This document shows positions 1 to 9,037 of a stretch of 57,568 bases of DNA, in pieces. The notes below the pieces were generated by a model. The model was not told the DNA's origin. It ran no database searches and saw only the letters and a program-made list of their open reading frames with translations. The first letter of the stretch is position 1; every line of letters begins with the position of its first letter. This DNA comes from CAZSDW01 sp964605705. Its GTDB lineage: Bacteria; Fidelibacterota; UBA2242. A program made the translations under genes and the position numbers. The stretch is from contig CAZSDW010000020.1 of assembly GCA_964605705.1 (NCBI GenBank), positions 1-57,568 on the forward strand. The letters are read 5' to 3'.

Positions 1-45
1 GGTAGTTATAAACGAATTCTTGAGATTTATACGGGGCAGTTGGAT

Positions 46-873
46 TTATGTTTCTGGGCGGGTAATATTATATATCAGGGTATGCATGTATTTCGAGTAA
101 GGTTTTTTAATTTTTTCGGCGACTGCCTGAACGTCGGCATGGGTTAGCGGGATTGTGCTGATCCCGGCAGCTAGGTTTGTCACCAGGCTGATCCCAAGGA
201 CATTCATTTTTAATACCGCTGCAACTAAAAGTTCCGGAATTGTTGACATCCCGACCACATCAGCGCCAAGCGCATGAATCGCTTCAACCTCTGCGTGAGT
301 TTCATAACTGGGTCCGGTGGTCCAGCAGTAAGAGCCTTCGTGCAGATGAATGTTTTGATCGCGAGCAGTGCTTCTGGCGATAGCCGCCAATCCGGGATTG
401 AACAGCTGTTTAGGCAGCAGACCTTTTGGAATTATTTCGATCTGGGTGAAATTAATAAAGTCATTCAGCAGCACAAGATCACCCGGTTTCAGCGCCGGAT
501 TTATACCACCGGCAGCATTGGTCAGAACCAGGTTTTTGACTCCCAGACGCGCCAGCACTTGAATGTAAAAAGTAATTTCGGCGAATGATCGCCCTTCATA
601 ATAATGCGATCTGCCCTGGATGGCGATCATTTTTATATCTTTAATATTGCCCAGGATTACTTTACCCTCATGTCCGGCGATCGTTGGTTGGGGAAAGTGC
701 GGAATCTCGCTGTTCTTCAACACCACATCGGATCGGATTTGATCGGCAAAATATCCCAGCCCGGAACCGAGCACAACGGCGGTCGTGGGTATTACGCGTA
801 ATCGATTATGAAAAAAATCAACCGCTTCGGTGATGTTTTTTTCCGGGGCTAAATAATCGAAATGAGCGGGCAT
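46..873 (-). CDS. Purine nucleoside phosphorylase
   Basis: Phosphorolysis of purine nucleosides to free base and (deoxy)ribose-1-phosphate in cytosolic purine salvage. The sequence has the family's phosphate-binding start VVLGSGLGYFAD, a GHEGKV block, the QGRSHYYEG loop, the LTNAAGGINP block and the GMSTIPE substrate-binding motif. Length of about 275 residues fits the trimeric PNP/MTAP family. I place the start at the ATG at 873 because GGGAGA lies just upstream, whereas the ATG at 885 has no ribosome binding site. It is the last gene of a minus-strand group, about 140 bases after the FmdB-like gene. Family is clear. Whether it prefers inosine/guanosine or methylthioadenosine cannot be decided with certainty, although the NAAGG pattern favours a general PNP. 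Confidence 0.93.
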   Translation of the reverse strand: MPAHFDYLAPEKNITEAVDFFHNRLRVIPTTAVVLGSGLGYFADQIRSDVVLKNSEIPHFPQPTIAGHEGKVILGNIKDIKMIAIQGRSHYYEGRSFAEITFYIQVLARLGVKNLVLTNAAGGINPALKPGDLVLLNDFINFTQIEIIPKGLLPKQLFNPGLAAIARSTARDQNIHLHEGSYCWTTGPSYETHAEVEAIHALGADVVGMSTIPELLVAAVLKMNVLGISLVTNLAAGISTIPLTHADVQAVAEKIKKPYSKYMHTLIYNITRPET

Positions 874-1012
874 TGATTCTCCCATTATTATGAAAACAAG
901 TTATTCAGAATCCAGCCATGAAGCAATAAAGATTTTTGCCTGAATAGCGAATGCTTGTTACTATTTATTGGGATTTTCAGTCTCTACCGACAACTGCCGG
1001 AATTTAGCTTGC

Positions 1013-1222
1013 TCAGGAAAAGCCGCTACTCCCACAGCTCGCGCTGCTTCCAACGGATGATCCGCTACTGAATCCGCCAATTGCCGGTGCCGACATTCGG
1101 CGAACAGATTGATGTGCACCGCAATCGGGACATTCAATTTCACTATCCGGCGTCGAGCTGGACATCACCAGTTCCTCGAAAACCTTGTTACAATTTTTGC
1201 ATTCGTAATCAAAAACAGGCAT
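1013..1222 (-). CDS. FmdB-type zinc-ribbon protein
   Basis: A 69-residue protein that starts MPVFDYECKNC and carries two CxxC knuckles (C8/C11 and C31/C34), followed by a Ser/Gly-rich tail. This is the FmdB family of small single zinc-ribbon proteins, first linked to formamidase regulation and found in most phyla without a settled role. The ribosome binding site is a modest AAGG upstream of the ATG. It sits between the inositol-monophosphatase-like gene and the PNP gene on the same strand. The family call is firm; the function (nucleic-acid binding or regulatory) is only what the family name suggests. Confidence 0.85.
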   Translation of the reverse strand: MPVFDYECKNCNKVFEELVMSSSTPDSEIECPDCGAHQSVRRMSAPAIGGFSSGSSVGSSASCGSSGFS

Positions 1223-1290
1223 CCAATAACCTTTTTATTTACCCTGACAAAGCCATTTGATTAAGTTATTGAGAACAAAGTTACAAGAAA

Positions 1291-2079
1291 TTAAGTGATT
1301 TTTTGAAATATTGGAATGGCTTTTTCCACTAGATGATGGGGTCCGGCGATTAATCCGTTTGGAATAAATGGATCCGATGAATTATAACAAACGGTCTCTA
1401 AGTTGCGATTGATAAGCCGTCCACCGGCATTCCGAATGATCAGATCAGCCGCACAAATATCCCATTCATTTTTGGGATGAAGACTGATTGTCATGTCACT
1501 GTGACAGGCTGCGGTGTGGACGAGTTTATAGGCAATACTGCCACTGACAAAGCGCAATTTAAAGATGCCGTCGTACCGGTCCCATTTTCCCGATTTGGTT
1601 TCTGATCGACTGACATAGACCGTTGATTTGCTAAGCTCGGTTTTGGTGCTGCATTGAATTGGAGCACCATTCAATCGGGATATATCACCAGCCATGGCAG
1701 TAAACAGTTCCCTGGTCAGTGGATTATATACCACTCCGACTACGGGTTCGCTGTTTTCTGTCAGGGCGACAGAAACCACAAATTCGGCATGACCATGAAT
1801 AAATTCGATGGTACCATCAAGAGGATCAACCACCCACACCCGCTTTTTAGTGAGCCGCTCGGTCGAATCTGCGGTTTCTTCGGAAAGCCAGCCGTCGTCA
1901 GGAAATTCTGCCAGAATGGTGTTTCGCAGATAAATATCAGCTTCAAGATCGGCAGTAGTGACCGGGCTGTCATTATCCTTTTGGTTTATTTCATAGTGAT
2001 TATCATAATATTTAAGCAATATTTTTCCCGCTTCTTGTGCGGCAGAAATTGCCAGTTTTAGTTCTTTACTGTATTTCAT
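1291..2079 (-). CDS. Inositol monophosphatase family phosphatase (SuhB/CysQ/HisN-like)
   Basis: A Mg-dependent phosphatase of the Li-sensitive superfamily. The metal-binding set is visible: SEET for the first Glu, VVDPLDGT for the central Asp cluster, and WDICAADLI near the C terminus for the last Asp. The length of 262 residues is typical. I use the ATG at 2079 rather than 2145: homologues begin near this residue, and the longer form would overlap the upstream methyltransferase gene. Substrate could be inositol-1-phosphate, 3'-phosphoadenosine 5'-phosphate or histidinol phosphate; nothing in the neighbourhood decides this. The gene follows the methyltransferase by about 22 bases and is probably co-transcribed with it. 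Confidence 0.85.
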   Translation of the reverse strand: MKYSKELKLAISAAQEAGKILLKYYDNHYEINQKDNDSPVTTADLEADIYLRNTILAEFPDDGWLSEETADSTERLTKKRVWVVDPLDGTIEFIHGHAEFVVSVALTENSEPVVGVVYNPLTRELFTAMAGDISRLNGAPIQCSTKTELSKSTVYVSRSETKSGKWDRYDGIFKLRFVSGSIAYKLVHTAACHSDMTISLHPKNEWDICAADLIIRNAGGRLINRNLETVCYNSSDPFIPNGLIAGPHHLVEKAIPIFQKIT

Positions 2080-2101
2080 GGGAGCATTTCTATTTGATGG
2101 G

Positions 2102-3001
2102 TTACATCTTATCTTTTTGAAAAATATATACCAGCGTCGATGCAAAATTTTTAGATTGGAACAATGTCCGGAAAAGGGTGCTGCAAATTCCTGACATCGA
2201 ATTGAATATTCCAGGGATAGCTTTATGGATTATTGCGTTTGTCATAAGATGATTGTAAAACGTGTCGAAAATTAAGGGAATCCGGTCATTTAGTTGAAAA
2301 CCGGATGGTCTGAGTAAACGCTCAATGGAAGACTGGTTGAAATGATAAAGGTGGCGGGGCGCATCGAGGGCGATCCATCGATGTCCATACTTTTTGAAAT
2401 CGCTGCTGTCCAGATTTGGTACAGCGATGATGAGATATCCGGACTCCCGGATATTTTCAGAAAAGAATCCCAAAACCGGATCCAATTGATGAATATGTTC
2501 CAATACATGCCATAAAGTGACGACATCATATTGAATGTTTGTGGATAATTGATCAATGGTTTCCACGATATTTAAACCTTGTGCCAACCCAAATTGCCGT
2601 GCCTTTCGATCAACTTCCAGACCGTATCCCTGCCAGCCCTTTTCGTTCATAAATTGGATGAACTCGCCGGTGGCACAGCCGTAATCCAGAAGGTTTCCCG
2701 GTGGCGCAAACTTTTTAATCTGTTTGGCTTTCCAAGAGAGATTACTGCGTCGAAATGCGGCATAAAGCCTGGTTCTCAGGCTGGTTGCGGATTCAAGTGA
2801 AATGAAGGGATCATAGTCCTCACTGGTATAATATTGAACGATCTCATTTTCGTCAGGGCGTGGATTCAGAAACACGAACTCACAACGCTGGCATTTTACG
2901 AGGATAAACCTTGCTTGTCTTTCGGGATCGAACCGGTCATAGGTTTTTAAAAATTCTGCGTGATTGCTGGATTGACAGATCGGGCACTTGATGGTTTCCA
3001 T
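2102..3001 (-). CDS. Class I SAM methyltransferase with N-terminal zinc ribbon
   Basis: A protein of about 299 residues. It opens with a four-Cys ribbon (CPIC, later CQRC) followed by a Rossmann methyltransferase domain with the SAM-binding motif LLDYGCATGEF and the post-motif block VVTLWHVLEHI. This architecture is common among C-methyltransferases and methyltransferases for cell-surface sugars or natural products. The start at 3001 is chosen because AGGA lies about nine bases upstream and the Cys ribbon begins four residues in; an upstream ATG at 3067 would overlap the preceding hydrolase gene. The substrate is unknown. The neighbours (metallohydrolase and inositol phosphatase) do not point to a defined pathway. 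Confidence 0.8.
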   Translation of the reverse strand: METIKCPICQSSNHAEFLKTYDRFDPERQARFILVKCQRCEFVFLNPRPDENEIVQYYTSEDYDPFISLESATSLRTRLYAAFRRSNLSWKAKQIKKFAPPGNLLDYGCATGEFIQFMNEKGWQGYGLEVDRKARQFGLAQGLNIVETIDQLSTNIQYDVVTLWHVLEHIHQLDPVLGFFSENIRESGYLIIAVPNLDSSDFKKYGHRWIALDAPRHLYHFNQSSIERLLRPSGFQLNDRIPLIFDTFYNHLMTNAIIHKAIPGIFNSMSGICSTLFRTLFQSKNFASTLVYIFQKDKM

Positions 3002-3030
3002 AGTTAGTATTTCCTGTTGACAGAGAGAAT

Positions 3031-3648
3031 TCAGAGATCGGTTTTGGGTAAAATGGATACCGGGCATTGGCAGAGTGTTTGAAATTGAATGCCATCGCCG
3101 GGCGAACCGGTGACGCTGCCATAATGGATCGGTATGGCAATTTTGGGATTGATAAGCCGGGTGGCATGGGCAGCTTCTTCCGGATTCATGGTGAAAGTTC
3201 CGCCAACCGGCAGAAAGGCAACATCCACATCAAGGTTATTCATTTCGGGAATAATGTCGGTATCACCCGCGTGATAATACCGGATGTCATTCAAAGTGAG
3301 AATATACCCGGTATTGCCACTGCTCTTTGGATGAAAATGTTTATCGGTGTTGTAGGCGGCAACGGCTTCAACAGATATTTCTCCAAACACTAATTTTTCA
3401 CCAATCTCAATTCTTTGAATATTGCCGCGAATGGATTTTCGGGATGATTTTGGGATAACAATGATGGTATTTGTATTGCGGATTTTATCTATATCGGCGG
3501 GCGAGAAGTGATCATAGTGGTCGTGAGTGATCAGTATCAGATCAGCATCGGCAGGACGACTCTTGATTTGAAAGGGATCGATATATATCGTTTTTTGTGC
3601 CCGGAACAGCAGGGCTGCATGTCCCAGCCATTTGACATTAGACAGCAT
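3031..3648 (-). CDS. Metallo-beta-lactamase-fold hydrolase (UPF0173/UlaG-like)
   Basis: A 205-residue metal-dependent hydrolase. The metal-binding signature THDHYDHFSP (HxHxDH) is intact, followed by a YHAGDTD motif and the DVAFLPVGGTFTMN block typical of the UPF0173 group, to which UlaG (L-ascorbate-6-phosphate lactonase) is related. A perfect AGGAGG precedes the ATG, so the start is secure. It is the first gene of the minus-strand cluster reaching to position 46 and is divergent from the membrane protein at 3805. The hydrolase fold is certain; the substrate is unknown, and no ascorbate genes are nearby. Confidence 0.88.
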   Translation of the reverse strand: MLSNVKWLGHAALLFRAQKTIYIDPFQIKSRPADADLILITHDHYDHFSPADIDKIRNTNTIIVIPKSSRKSIRGNIQRIEIGEKLVFGEISVEAVAAYNTDKHFHPKSSGNTGYILTLNDIRYYHAGDTDIIPEMNNLDVDVAFLPVGGTFTMNPEEAAHATRLINPKIAIPIHYGSVTGSPGDGIQFQTLCQCPVSILPKTDL

Positions 3649-3804
3649 AAAATCCTCCTCTCATCTTCAGCATATCACTTTTGTATTTAGTAAAAAAACA
3701 CAGATATATCAAGAGAGTTTTCGGATTAATTTCGTTGTAATTTTATGAACTTTCATTCGTGATTCTTTCCGGAATTAACTATATTTTGAAAAAAGAGGAA
3801 CCGC

Positions 3805-4350
3805 ATGCGTCAATCATTTTCGAAAGATATTATCTCTACCCTCGCTGCTCCCAAAAGCCTCAGCCTGATCGTTGTGGTAATATTTATCAACCTGGCGCTG
3901 TTTGTCGCGGGGCGGATTTATATTGATAAATACTTGACGAGGAAACCCTGTGTAGTGTGCGGGCGTCCGAACACGAAACCCGTAAAAACACTCTGGCAGT
4001 ATGAAGTGAAGGTCATTCCCTATTGTAAAGATGTCAAGCTCTGGTATTGTCGAAAACATAGTCGCAGTGCGCCGGAAATTGTGAAGGAAATTCCTTCAGA
4101 GAAAGACACGATAGCAAAGCGCTACAGCCAGGCGGTCATTGGCGGTGTGCTCCAGATGATAACGCTTTTCTATGCTCTGGTTCTGATGCATTTTGACCTT
4201 CGCTATTTTTTCGCTAGTCCGCTGATCATCGCTTTTGCTTTTATCATCGGCAGTATAACTTCTTCGCTCAGCCTGACGGTGCTGTTTGGTTCGATTATCG
4301 CTGTCCCGGGTCTGATATTTTATATCTGGATCAAACAGGGCAATCCTTGA
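3805..4350 (+). CDS. Unknown four-helix membrane protein with Cys/His cluster
   Basis: No recognised family. The 181 residues show a hydrophobic helix at about 19-37, then a hydrophilic loop with C49, C52, C74, C82 and H85, spaced like a zinc-ribbon or other metal site. Three more hydrophobic helices follow at about 109-130, 135-152 and 155-176. GAGGAA lies just upstream of the ATG. The gene stands alone between a divergent hydrolase operon and the flavoprotein gene. The loop could bind zinc or form disulfides, depending on which side of the membrane it faces. No function is assigned. Confidence 0.7.
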   Translation: MRQSFSKDIISTLAAPKSLSLIVVVIFINLALFVAGRIYIDKYLTRKPCVVCGRPNTKPVKTLWQYEVKVIPYCKDVKLWYCRKHSRSAPEIVKEIPSEKDTIAKRYSQAVIGGVLQMITLFYALVLMHFDLRYFFASPLIIAFAFIIGSITSSLSLTVLFGSIIAVPGLIFYIWIKQGNP

Positions 4351-4514
4351 AATATTCGGATAGCAAACCATGAATCCTGATGATTTTTTTCATCGTCGCA
4401 GTATTTGTAAATACACAGAAAAAACCAGAAACGGATTTACAGACCACGTTCATTCCAGAAGCTGCTATGGCAGTATCCTATATCCTTGTAATTAATATTG
4501 AATAAAGGAGAGTC

Positions 4515-5633
4515 ATGAATCGTGCAGACATTGTGATTATTGGTGCCGGTGCCGTAGGGCTGGCAATTGCTAAGCGCTTATCATCGCTAAACAAAAGGAT
4601 TGTCCTGCTGGAGAGACACAGCACTTTCGGACAGGATACTTCCACCCGCAACAGCGAGGTTATTCACGGAGGGATGTATTATCCCACCGGTAGTCTGAAA
4701 GCCAGGCTATGTGTGGATGGTAATCGGATGTTGTATGACATCTGTTCGGAAAACGGAATTCCTCACCGAAAAACAGGGAAATTAATTATTGCCAATACCG
4801 AAGAGGAGCGAGAAAATATCGAAGAAATATTTCAGCAGGGGCAAATTAATCAGGTGCCAGATTTACGGATAATCGAGCAGGATGAGATCAAAAAACTTGA
4901 GCCGCATATTCGGGCAAAGTGGGCACTGCTCAGTCCGACGTCGGGTGTTATGGACGCCACGGCGTTGATGCAACATTTTGAAAAGGTGGCAGCTGAAAAT
5001 GGTGTGACTGTACGCTATGATCATGAAGTGATCGGATTGAAAAAAAGTGGTGAGCAATACACGGTTCTTGTTAAACGCGCTATTGGTAAAATTGAAGAGG
5101 TAACGACAGGGGTAATCATTAATGCAGCGGGATTGTTTGCCGATAAAATCTCTGCGATGCTGGGAATTGATATCGATGAAAACAGTTATCGGTTGCACTG
5201 GGTGAAAGGTGAGTATTTTGAGGTTGATCAGCGCCATAGCGGAAAGATGGAGCACCTGATCTACCCGACGCCGACACCGGTCAGTTTGGGAATTCATGTC
5301 CGGCTGCGGCTGGACGGCTCATTTGCCCTGGGACCGAACGCGATTTATGTTAATAATATTGATTATGATGTTGACCCGGATCACCTCGATGAATTTCTGG
5401 GCAGTTGTAATGGATATTTGCCATTTCTGGAAGCATCGGATTTGAGTGCCGGTATCGCCGGAATCCGGGCGAAACTTCAAGCTAAAGGCGAACCGGTAAA
5501 AGATTTTGTGATTCGCGATGAAGCCGATAATGGGCTACCGGGATTTATCAATCTGGTGGGAATCGATTCACCGGCGCTGACGGCTTGTGCGGCAATTGCT
5601 GAATTTGTATCGGAGATTTATCGAGATTTATAA
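4515..5633 (+). CDS. FAD-dependent oxidoreductase, L-2-hydroxyglutarate oxidase (LhgO)-like
   Basis: Oxidises a 2-hydroxy acid, probably L-2-hydroxyglutarate to 2-oxoglutarate, passing electrons to quinone or oxygen. The dinucleotide-binding motif IGAGAVGLAIAKRL is at the N terminus, followed by ER at the end of the second strand. The block STRNSEVIHGGMYYP is characteristic of the LhgO/L2HGDH branch of the DAO superfamily. The C-terminal FAD-binding segment reads GIDSPALTAC. Length of 372 residues is close to the usual size. A strong AAAGGAG precedes the ATG. It appears monocistronic: the next gene is convergent, with a hairpin between them. Confidence 0.85.
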   Translation: MNRADIVIIGAGAVGLAIAKRLSSLNKRIVLLERHSTFGQDTSTRNSEVIHGGMYYPTGSLKARLCVDGNRMLYDICSENGIPHRKTGKLIIANTEEERENIEEIFQQGQINQVPDLRIIEQDEIKKLEPHIRAKWALLSPTSGVMDATALMQHFEKVAAENGVTVRYDHEVIGLKKSGEQYTVLVKRAIGKIEEVTTGVIINAAGLFADKISAMLGIDIDENSYRLHWVKGEYFEVDQRHSGKMEHLIYPTPTPVSLGIHVRLRLDGSFALGPNAIYVNNIDYDVDPDHLDEFLGSCNGYLPFLEASDLSAGIAGIRAKLQAKGEPVKDFVIRDEADNGLPGFINLVGIDSPALTACAAIAEFVSEIYRDL

Positions 5634-5661
5634 ACTGAGAATATTTTGTTGTATTACTTTA

Positions 5662-5687
5662 CAGGGGTATAAAATCTTATGCCCCTG
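5662..5687 (+). terminator. Stem-loop between convergent genes
   Basis: An 11-pair stem (CAGGGGTATAA pairing with TTATGCCCCTG, one G-U pair) closes a four-base loop. It lies just after the flavoprotein stop codon and ends three bases before the stop of the convergent RND transporter gene. The U-run on either side is weak, so it may act as a bidirectional terminator or as a stabilising 3' end. Confidence 0.55.
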
Positions 5688-5690
5688 CTG

Positions 5691-7967
5691 TTATTTTCGG
5701 AATTTCTTCTGTAACACATCAAATGATGACAGTAAGACCGGTCCGATAAATAGATCCCCTAACAGCGCGGTAAAAATAGCGGTACTGGCGAGAATGCCAA
5801 AATCCATCAGGATACTGGTTTGTGAAAAGATAAAAATCAGAAAGCCGGTTGTCAGGATCAGGGATGTGAAAATCAGCGCCCGACCAACCCCAACGAGCGC
5901 AGCCCGCATGGATTGGTGAATATCTCTGGTCTGCAGGTATTCATATTTGAAATGGGTGAAGTAATGAATAGTGTCGTCCACCACAATTCCAATTGCCACC
6001 GATGCGATGATAGCCGTTGCCATATTCAGACGAAAACCAGCCCAGCCCATTAATCCAAGAATAAACACGATCGGGAAAACGTTTGGCAAGAGACTGAGAA
6101 ACCCAAGTTTCGGACCGAATATCAACAACATTAAAATTAATATAACGATGAATGCCATCCGCAGACTTCTGATCTGGGTGCTGATAATATTGCTGGTCAG
6201 TTGATTCAAAAGATAATCAAATCCGGTGACCTGTACGTCCAGCTCCTGAAAGTGGTCTTTCAGGTATTCGTCGATGATGTTGAAAAGCTGTTTGTTTTGA
6301 AGATCATCCATCTGTTTGGTAATGATGGAAATCCGTGCGATATCATAGTCTGTCGTTATATATTTATCGATCTCCTCGCCACCGGAAATTTCGTACATCA
6401 ACAGGCATTGAGCAATAGCTTCGGAAGATTCGGGAAGACGATAAAACTCTTTCTGGTCACTATTCAGGGAACGATAAATCATTTTAAGATAATCCACAAC
6501 CGAATAACAGGCGGACACCCGGGAATGTTTTTGCAAGTCTTTTTGAAAGGTCTCGAGCTCTGCCAGCAGTGCCGGATCTTTAAAGCGGTCCGGGTCGCCA
6601 CTGATGACGATTTCGGTAGTGGATACTCCTGAAAGATGCTGGTCGAGATATTTTGTGTCCCGGTACAGAGTTGTGTTATGTTTAAGGTATTCGAGCATTG
6701 AGCCTTCGATCCGGATTCGAGGTATTCCCAAAGCCATGAAAATAACGATAGCGGAGAAAGTCCCGATTACGAGAACACGCTGCCGCTCGTTTATATCGGC
6801 AATTCTGTTTAAAAATACATGCAGCGGCTTCGGCGTGTTTTCTGCCTTGAGATTTTTTGTTGGCGTCAGCCAGAGAAGCCCGATTGGTATTAGGATCACT
6901 GACAAAATAAACGATCCCATTATACCGATCGCCGCAAAAATTCCCAGGTTATAAATACCCGGGATTGGACTGGTAATCAGCGACCCGAATCCAATTGCGG
7001 TCGTCAGGGATGTGAAAAAACAGGGAATTCCGGATTTTTGCAAGCTGGCGATAATCGCGGCTTTTTTATCATTTGATCGGATAAATTCCAACCGGAACTG
7101 ACTGATGAGATGCACCGAATTTGCCAGACCAATAATCGTGATAAGCGCAAATAAAGTAGTTGAGACAGGCGTTATCGGAGAATTTACAAATCCCTTAAGC
7201 CCCAGAACCCAGATTAGTGCAAAGAATACGGTCAGGATTGGAAAAATAATCGAAGAAATATTTCGAAAAATAATCCAGAGAAACAGCGCTGAAATGAGCA
7301 TGGATATCGGGAAGAAGATACTGATATCTTTATCCATCAATTCATTAATTGCGGCATCGTTGACAAGCTCGCCGCCAAGGTAAAACTGACGACCGGTTCT
7401 TTCCGACTCATGTTTTAAAAGATTTTTGATACCTAGATCGGTTTCCCGGTTAAATTCACCGAGACTTTTATTTGTATCCCGGTTGCGTTCAAGTATTAGC
7501 ATGATGGATACGGTCTGAAAATCTCTTGATATCAGATTGCCATAAATAAATGGATTGCGCTGGATTCTGTTCTTTAATTCCGGAATACTTAGGTCTTCAT
7601 CAAATAGTGATCCGACTTCGAGACCATAGTCAGTACCGGTAATATTTTCAACATTACTGAGACTGACGGTTTCCTGGATATGGGGTTGCCGGGCAAGTGA
7701 ATCGGTTAATTGGGACAGATATGTTATTTCTTCTTTTGAGAAAGACTGTGTCCAGGAATAAGCAACGACAACAAACTGGCTTGCTTCGAAAGTGTCTTGG
7801 AAATCACGGTACTGGATCAGGGTGGAATCATCCTCAGTGAACCAGGTGGACACATCATCCTTCATCTCCAGACCGGGAACATAGCGGATAAAAAATGCGG
7901 TAAGCGCCAAAATAATCAACAAAAGCAGAACCCGGAAGCGGAGAATAAGTTGCGCAAAGTAATTCAT
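5691..7967 (-). CDS. RND-superfamily (MMPL/HpnN-like) transporter
   Basis: An inner-membrane proton-driven exporter of about 758 residues with the classical duplicated RND plan. Each half has one transmembrane helix, a large periplasmic loop and five more helices. The second half carries the family stretch VAIGIVVDDTIHYFTHF, with acidic residues that line the proton relay, and a GVGRALIFTSL loop after it. This subgroup of standalone transporters (MMPL, HpnN, hydrophobe exporters) often moves lipids or hydrophobic compounds and needs no neighbouring adaptor gene; none is present here. The start is uncertain: the ATG at 7967 gives a normal N terminus, while a TTG at 8006 in the same frame has a distant GAGGAA. 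Cargo is unknown. Confidence 0.85.
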   Translation of the reverse strand: MNYFAQLILRFRVLLLLIILALTAFFIRYVPGLEMKDDVSTWFTEDDSTLIQYRDFQDTFEASQFVVVAYSWTQSFSKEEITYLSQLTDSLARQPHIQETVSLSNVENITGTDYGLEVGSLFDEDLSIPELKNRIQRNPFIYGNLISRDFQTVSIMLILERNRDTNKSLGEFNRETDLGIKNLLKHESERTGRQFYLGGELVNDAAINELMDKDISIFFPISMLISALFLWIIFRNISSIIFPILTVFFALIWVLGLKGFVNSPITPVSTTLFALITIIGLANSVHLISQFRLEFIRSNDKKAAIIASLQKSGIPCFFTSLTTAIGFGSLITSPIPGIYNLGIFAAIGIMGSFILSVILIPIGLLWLTPTKNLKAENTPKPLHVFLNRIADINERQRVLVIGTFSAIVIFMALGIPRIRIEGSMLEYLKHNTTLYRDTKYLDQHLSGVSTTEIVISGDPDRFKDPALLAELETFQKDLQKHSRVSACYSVVDYLKMIYRSLNSDQKEFYRLPESSEAIAQCLLMYEISGGEEIDKYITTDYDIARISIITKQMDDLQNKQLFNIIDEYLKDHFQELDVQVTGFDYLLNQLTSNIISTQIRSLRMAFIVILILMLLIFGPKLGFLSLLPNVFPIVFILGLMGWAGFRLNMATAIIASVAIGIVVDDTIHYFTHFKYEYLQTRDIHQSMRAALVGVGRALIFTSLILTTGFLIFIFSQTSILMDFGILASTAIFTALLGDLFIGPVLLSSFDVLQKKFRK

Positions 7968-8079
7968 AGGATTCAAAATTAATGAAGTATTTTCATATAT
8001 GCTCAACTTTTATATGTTCCTCATTTGTGTTTTTATGCCATAGTGCCGAAAAAATTGGTGACATTGCTAGTTTTTATGT

Positions 8080-8107
8080 TTGATTTTCTTACCGGTGATT
8101 ATATAAT
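8080..8107 (+). promoter_or_regulatory. Putative sigma-70-type promoter
   Basis: TTGATT, a 16-base spacer and a perfect TATAAT lie about 50 bases upstream of the methyltransferase ATG at 8159, in the intergenic gap divergent from the RND gene. This is a visual match only; promoter rules for this phylum may differ. Confidence 0.45.
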
Positions 8108-8158
8108 AAGTGTCTGATTTCGGAATATTTGAGCCGGACTATCTGAGATAAAAAAATA

Positions 8159-9034
8159 ATGCCTAAGTACCTGACCCAATTGATTGTAAACCACCGGTCA
8201 CTGAGCATATTCTACCGTTTTCCGGGCTTGATTCGCCTGCAACATGTAATCGTCTGGCTGATAACGCTTCGATTCTGGTATGTGTTCAGGACATTAAAAC
8301 GGATTCTTCGAAAACGTGGAAACTCAAGCTATATTATTGACGTAGGCTGTGCTTCCGGGGAAATTCTGTTTCCATTAAGCCGCCGGTTTCCAGACTGTGA
8401 ATTTGTTGGCATAGACATCAGCGATTCTGCCTTGGAAGCGTGCACTCGATTGGCAGAACATAAAGATTTGAAGCAAGTAACATTTGTTAAAAGTGATCTT
8501 TTCGGTTATAAACCGGAAACTCGTGCCGATCTTGTTTTCTGTATTTCGGTGATTCAGCTGATTCCGGATCTGGAAAAAGTATTAAAAAAGTTACTTTCTT
8601 TTTTAAATCCCGGGGGAAACCTGATAATTTATGTGCCGGTGAATTTTAAACGGGTTATCCCCGGATATCATAAACTCAGAACCGGTTGGCTCAAAGAGAG
8701 TGATTATGGTTTTTATTACCCGGAAGATAAAAATATGAACGAGGCGGATCTTCGCCGAAAATTAGAAAAAGCGGGCGCATCGGAAATTAGAGCGATTAAC
8801 TGTTATGGAACTCCGGGAAAAATCGCCTATGAATTGATTACTTTAGGACAATTAATGATTCTCCACTTGAACTGGCTGCTGGCGATCCCCTTTGGGCTGG
8901 TCTATTTCCCGGTGATTATCATTCCGGCATTATTACTCATGATAATAGATATGCTGTATTCCCATCAGTCCGGTAATGGTCTGATAATGATTGCTAAAAA
9001 GCCCGAAGCAGAGCAATCATCAATAAATGAATAG
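8159..9034 (+). CDS. Class I SAM methyltransferase with C-terminal membrane segment
   Basis: 291 residues. The Rossmann SAM site is at about 60-85 (YIIDVGCASGEI, then an acidic residue in VGIDIS), followed by the post-motif LVFCISVIQLIPD. After the catalytic domain a hydrophobic stretch at about 238-268 forms one or two membrane helices, so the enzyme is probably membrane-attached with its catalytic part in the cytosol. This suggests a lipid, quinone or membrane-bound glycan as substrate, but that is inference. A promoter-like site lies upstream. It ends four bases before the stop of the convergent hemolysin III gene. Confidence 0.78.
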   Translation: MPKYLTQLIVNHRSLSIFYRFPGLIRLQHVIVWLITLRFWYVFRTLKRILRKRGNSSYIIDVGCASGEILFPLSRRFPDCEFVGIDISDSALEACTRLAEHKDLKQVTFVKSDLFGYKPETRADLVFCISVIQLIPDLEKVLKKLLSFLNPGGNLIIYVPVNFKRVIPGYHKLRTGWLKESDYGFYYPEDKNMNEADLRRKLEKAGASEIRAINCYGTPGKIAYELITLGQLMILHLNWLLAIPFGLVYFPVIIIPALLLMIIDMLYSHQSGNGLIMIAKKPEAEQSSINE

Positions 9035-9037
9035 AGA

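Noticed and set aside
961..1143. 60-residue open frame overlapping the FmdB-like gene
   Set aside because: Different frame over the same bases; the FmdB frame has the CxxC pairs and correct start.
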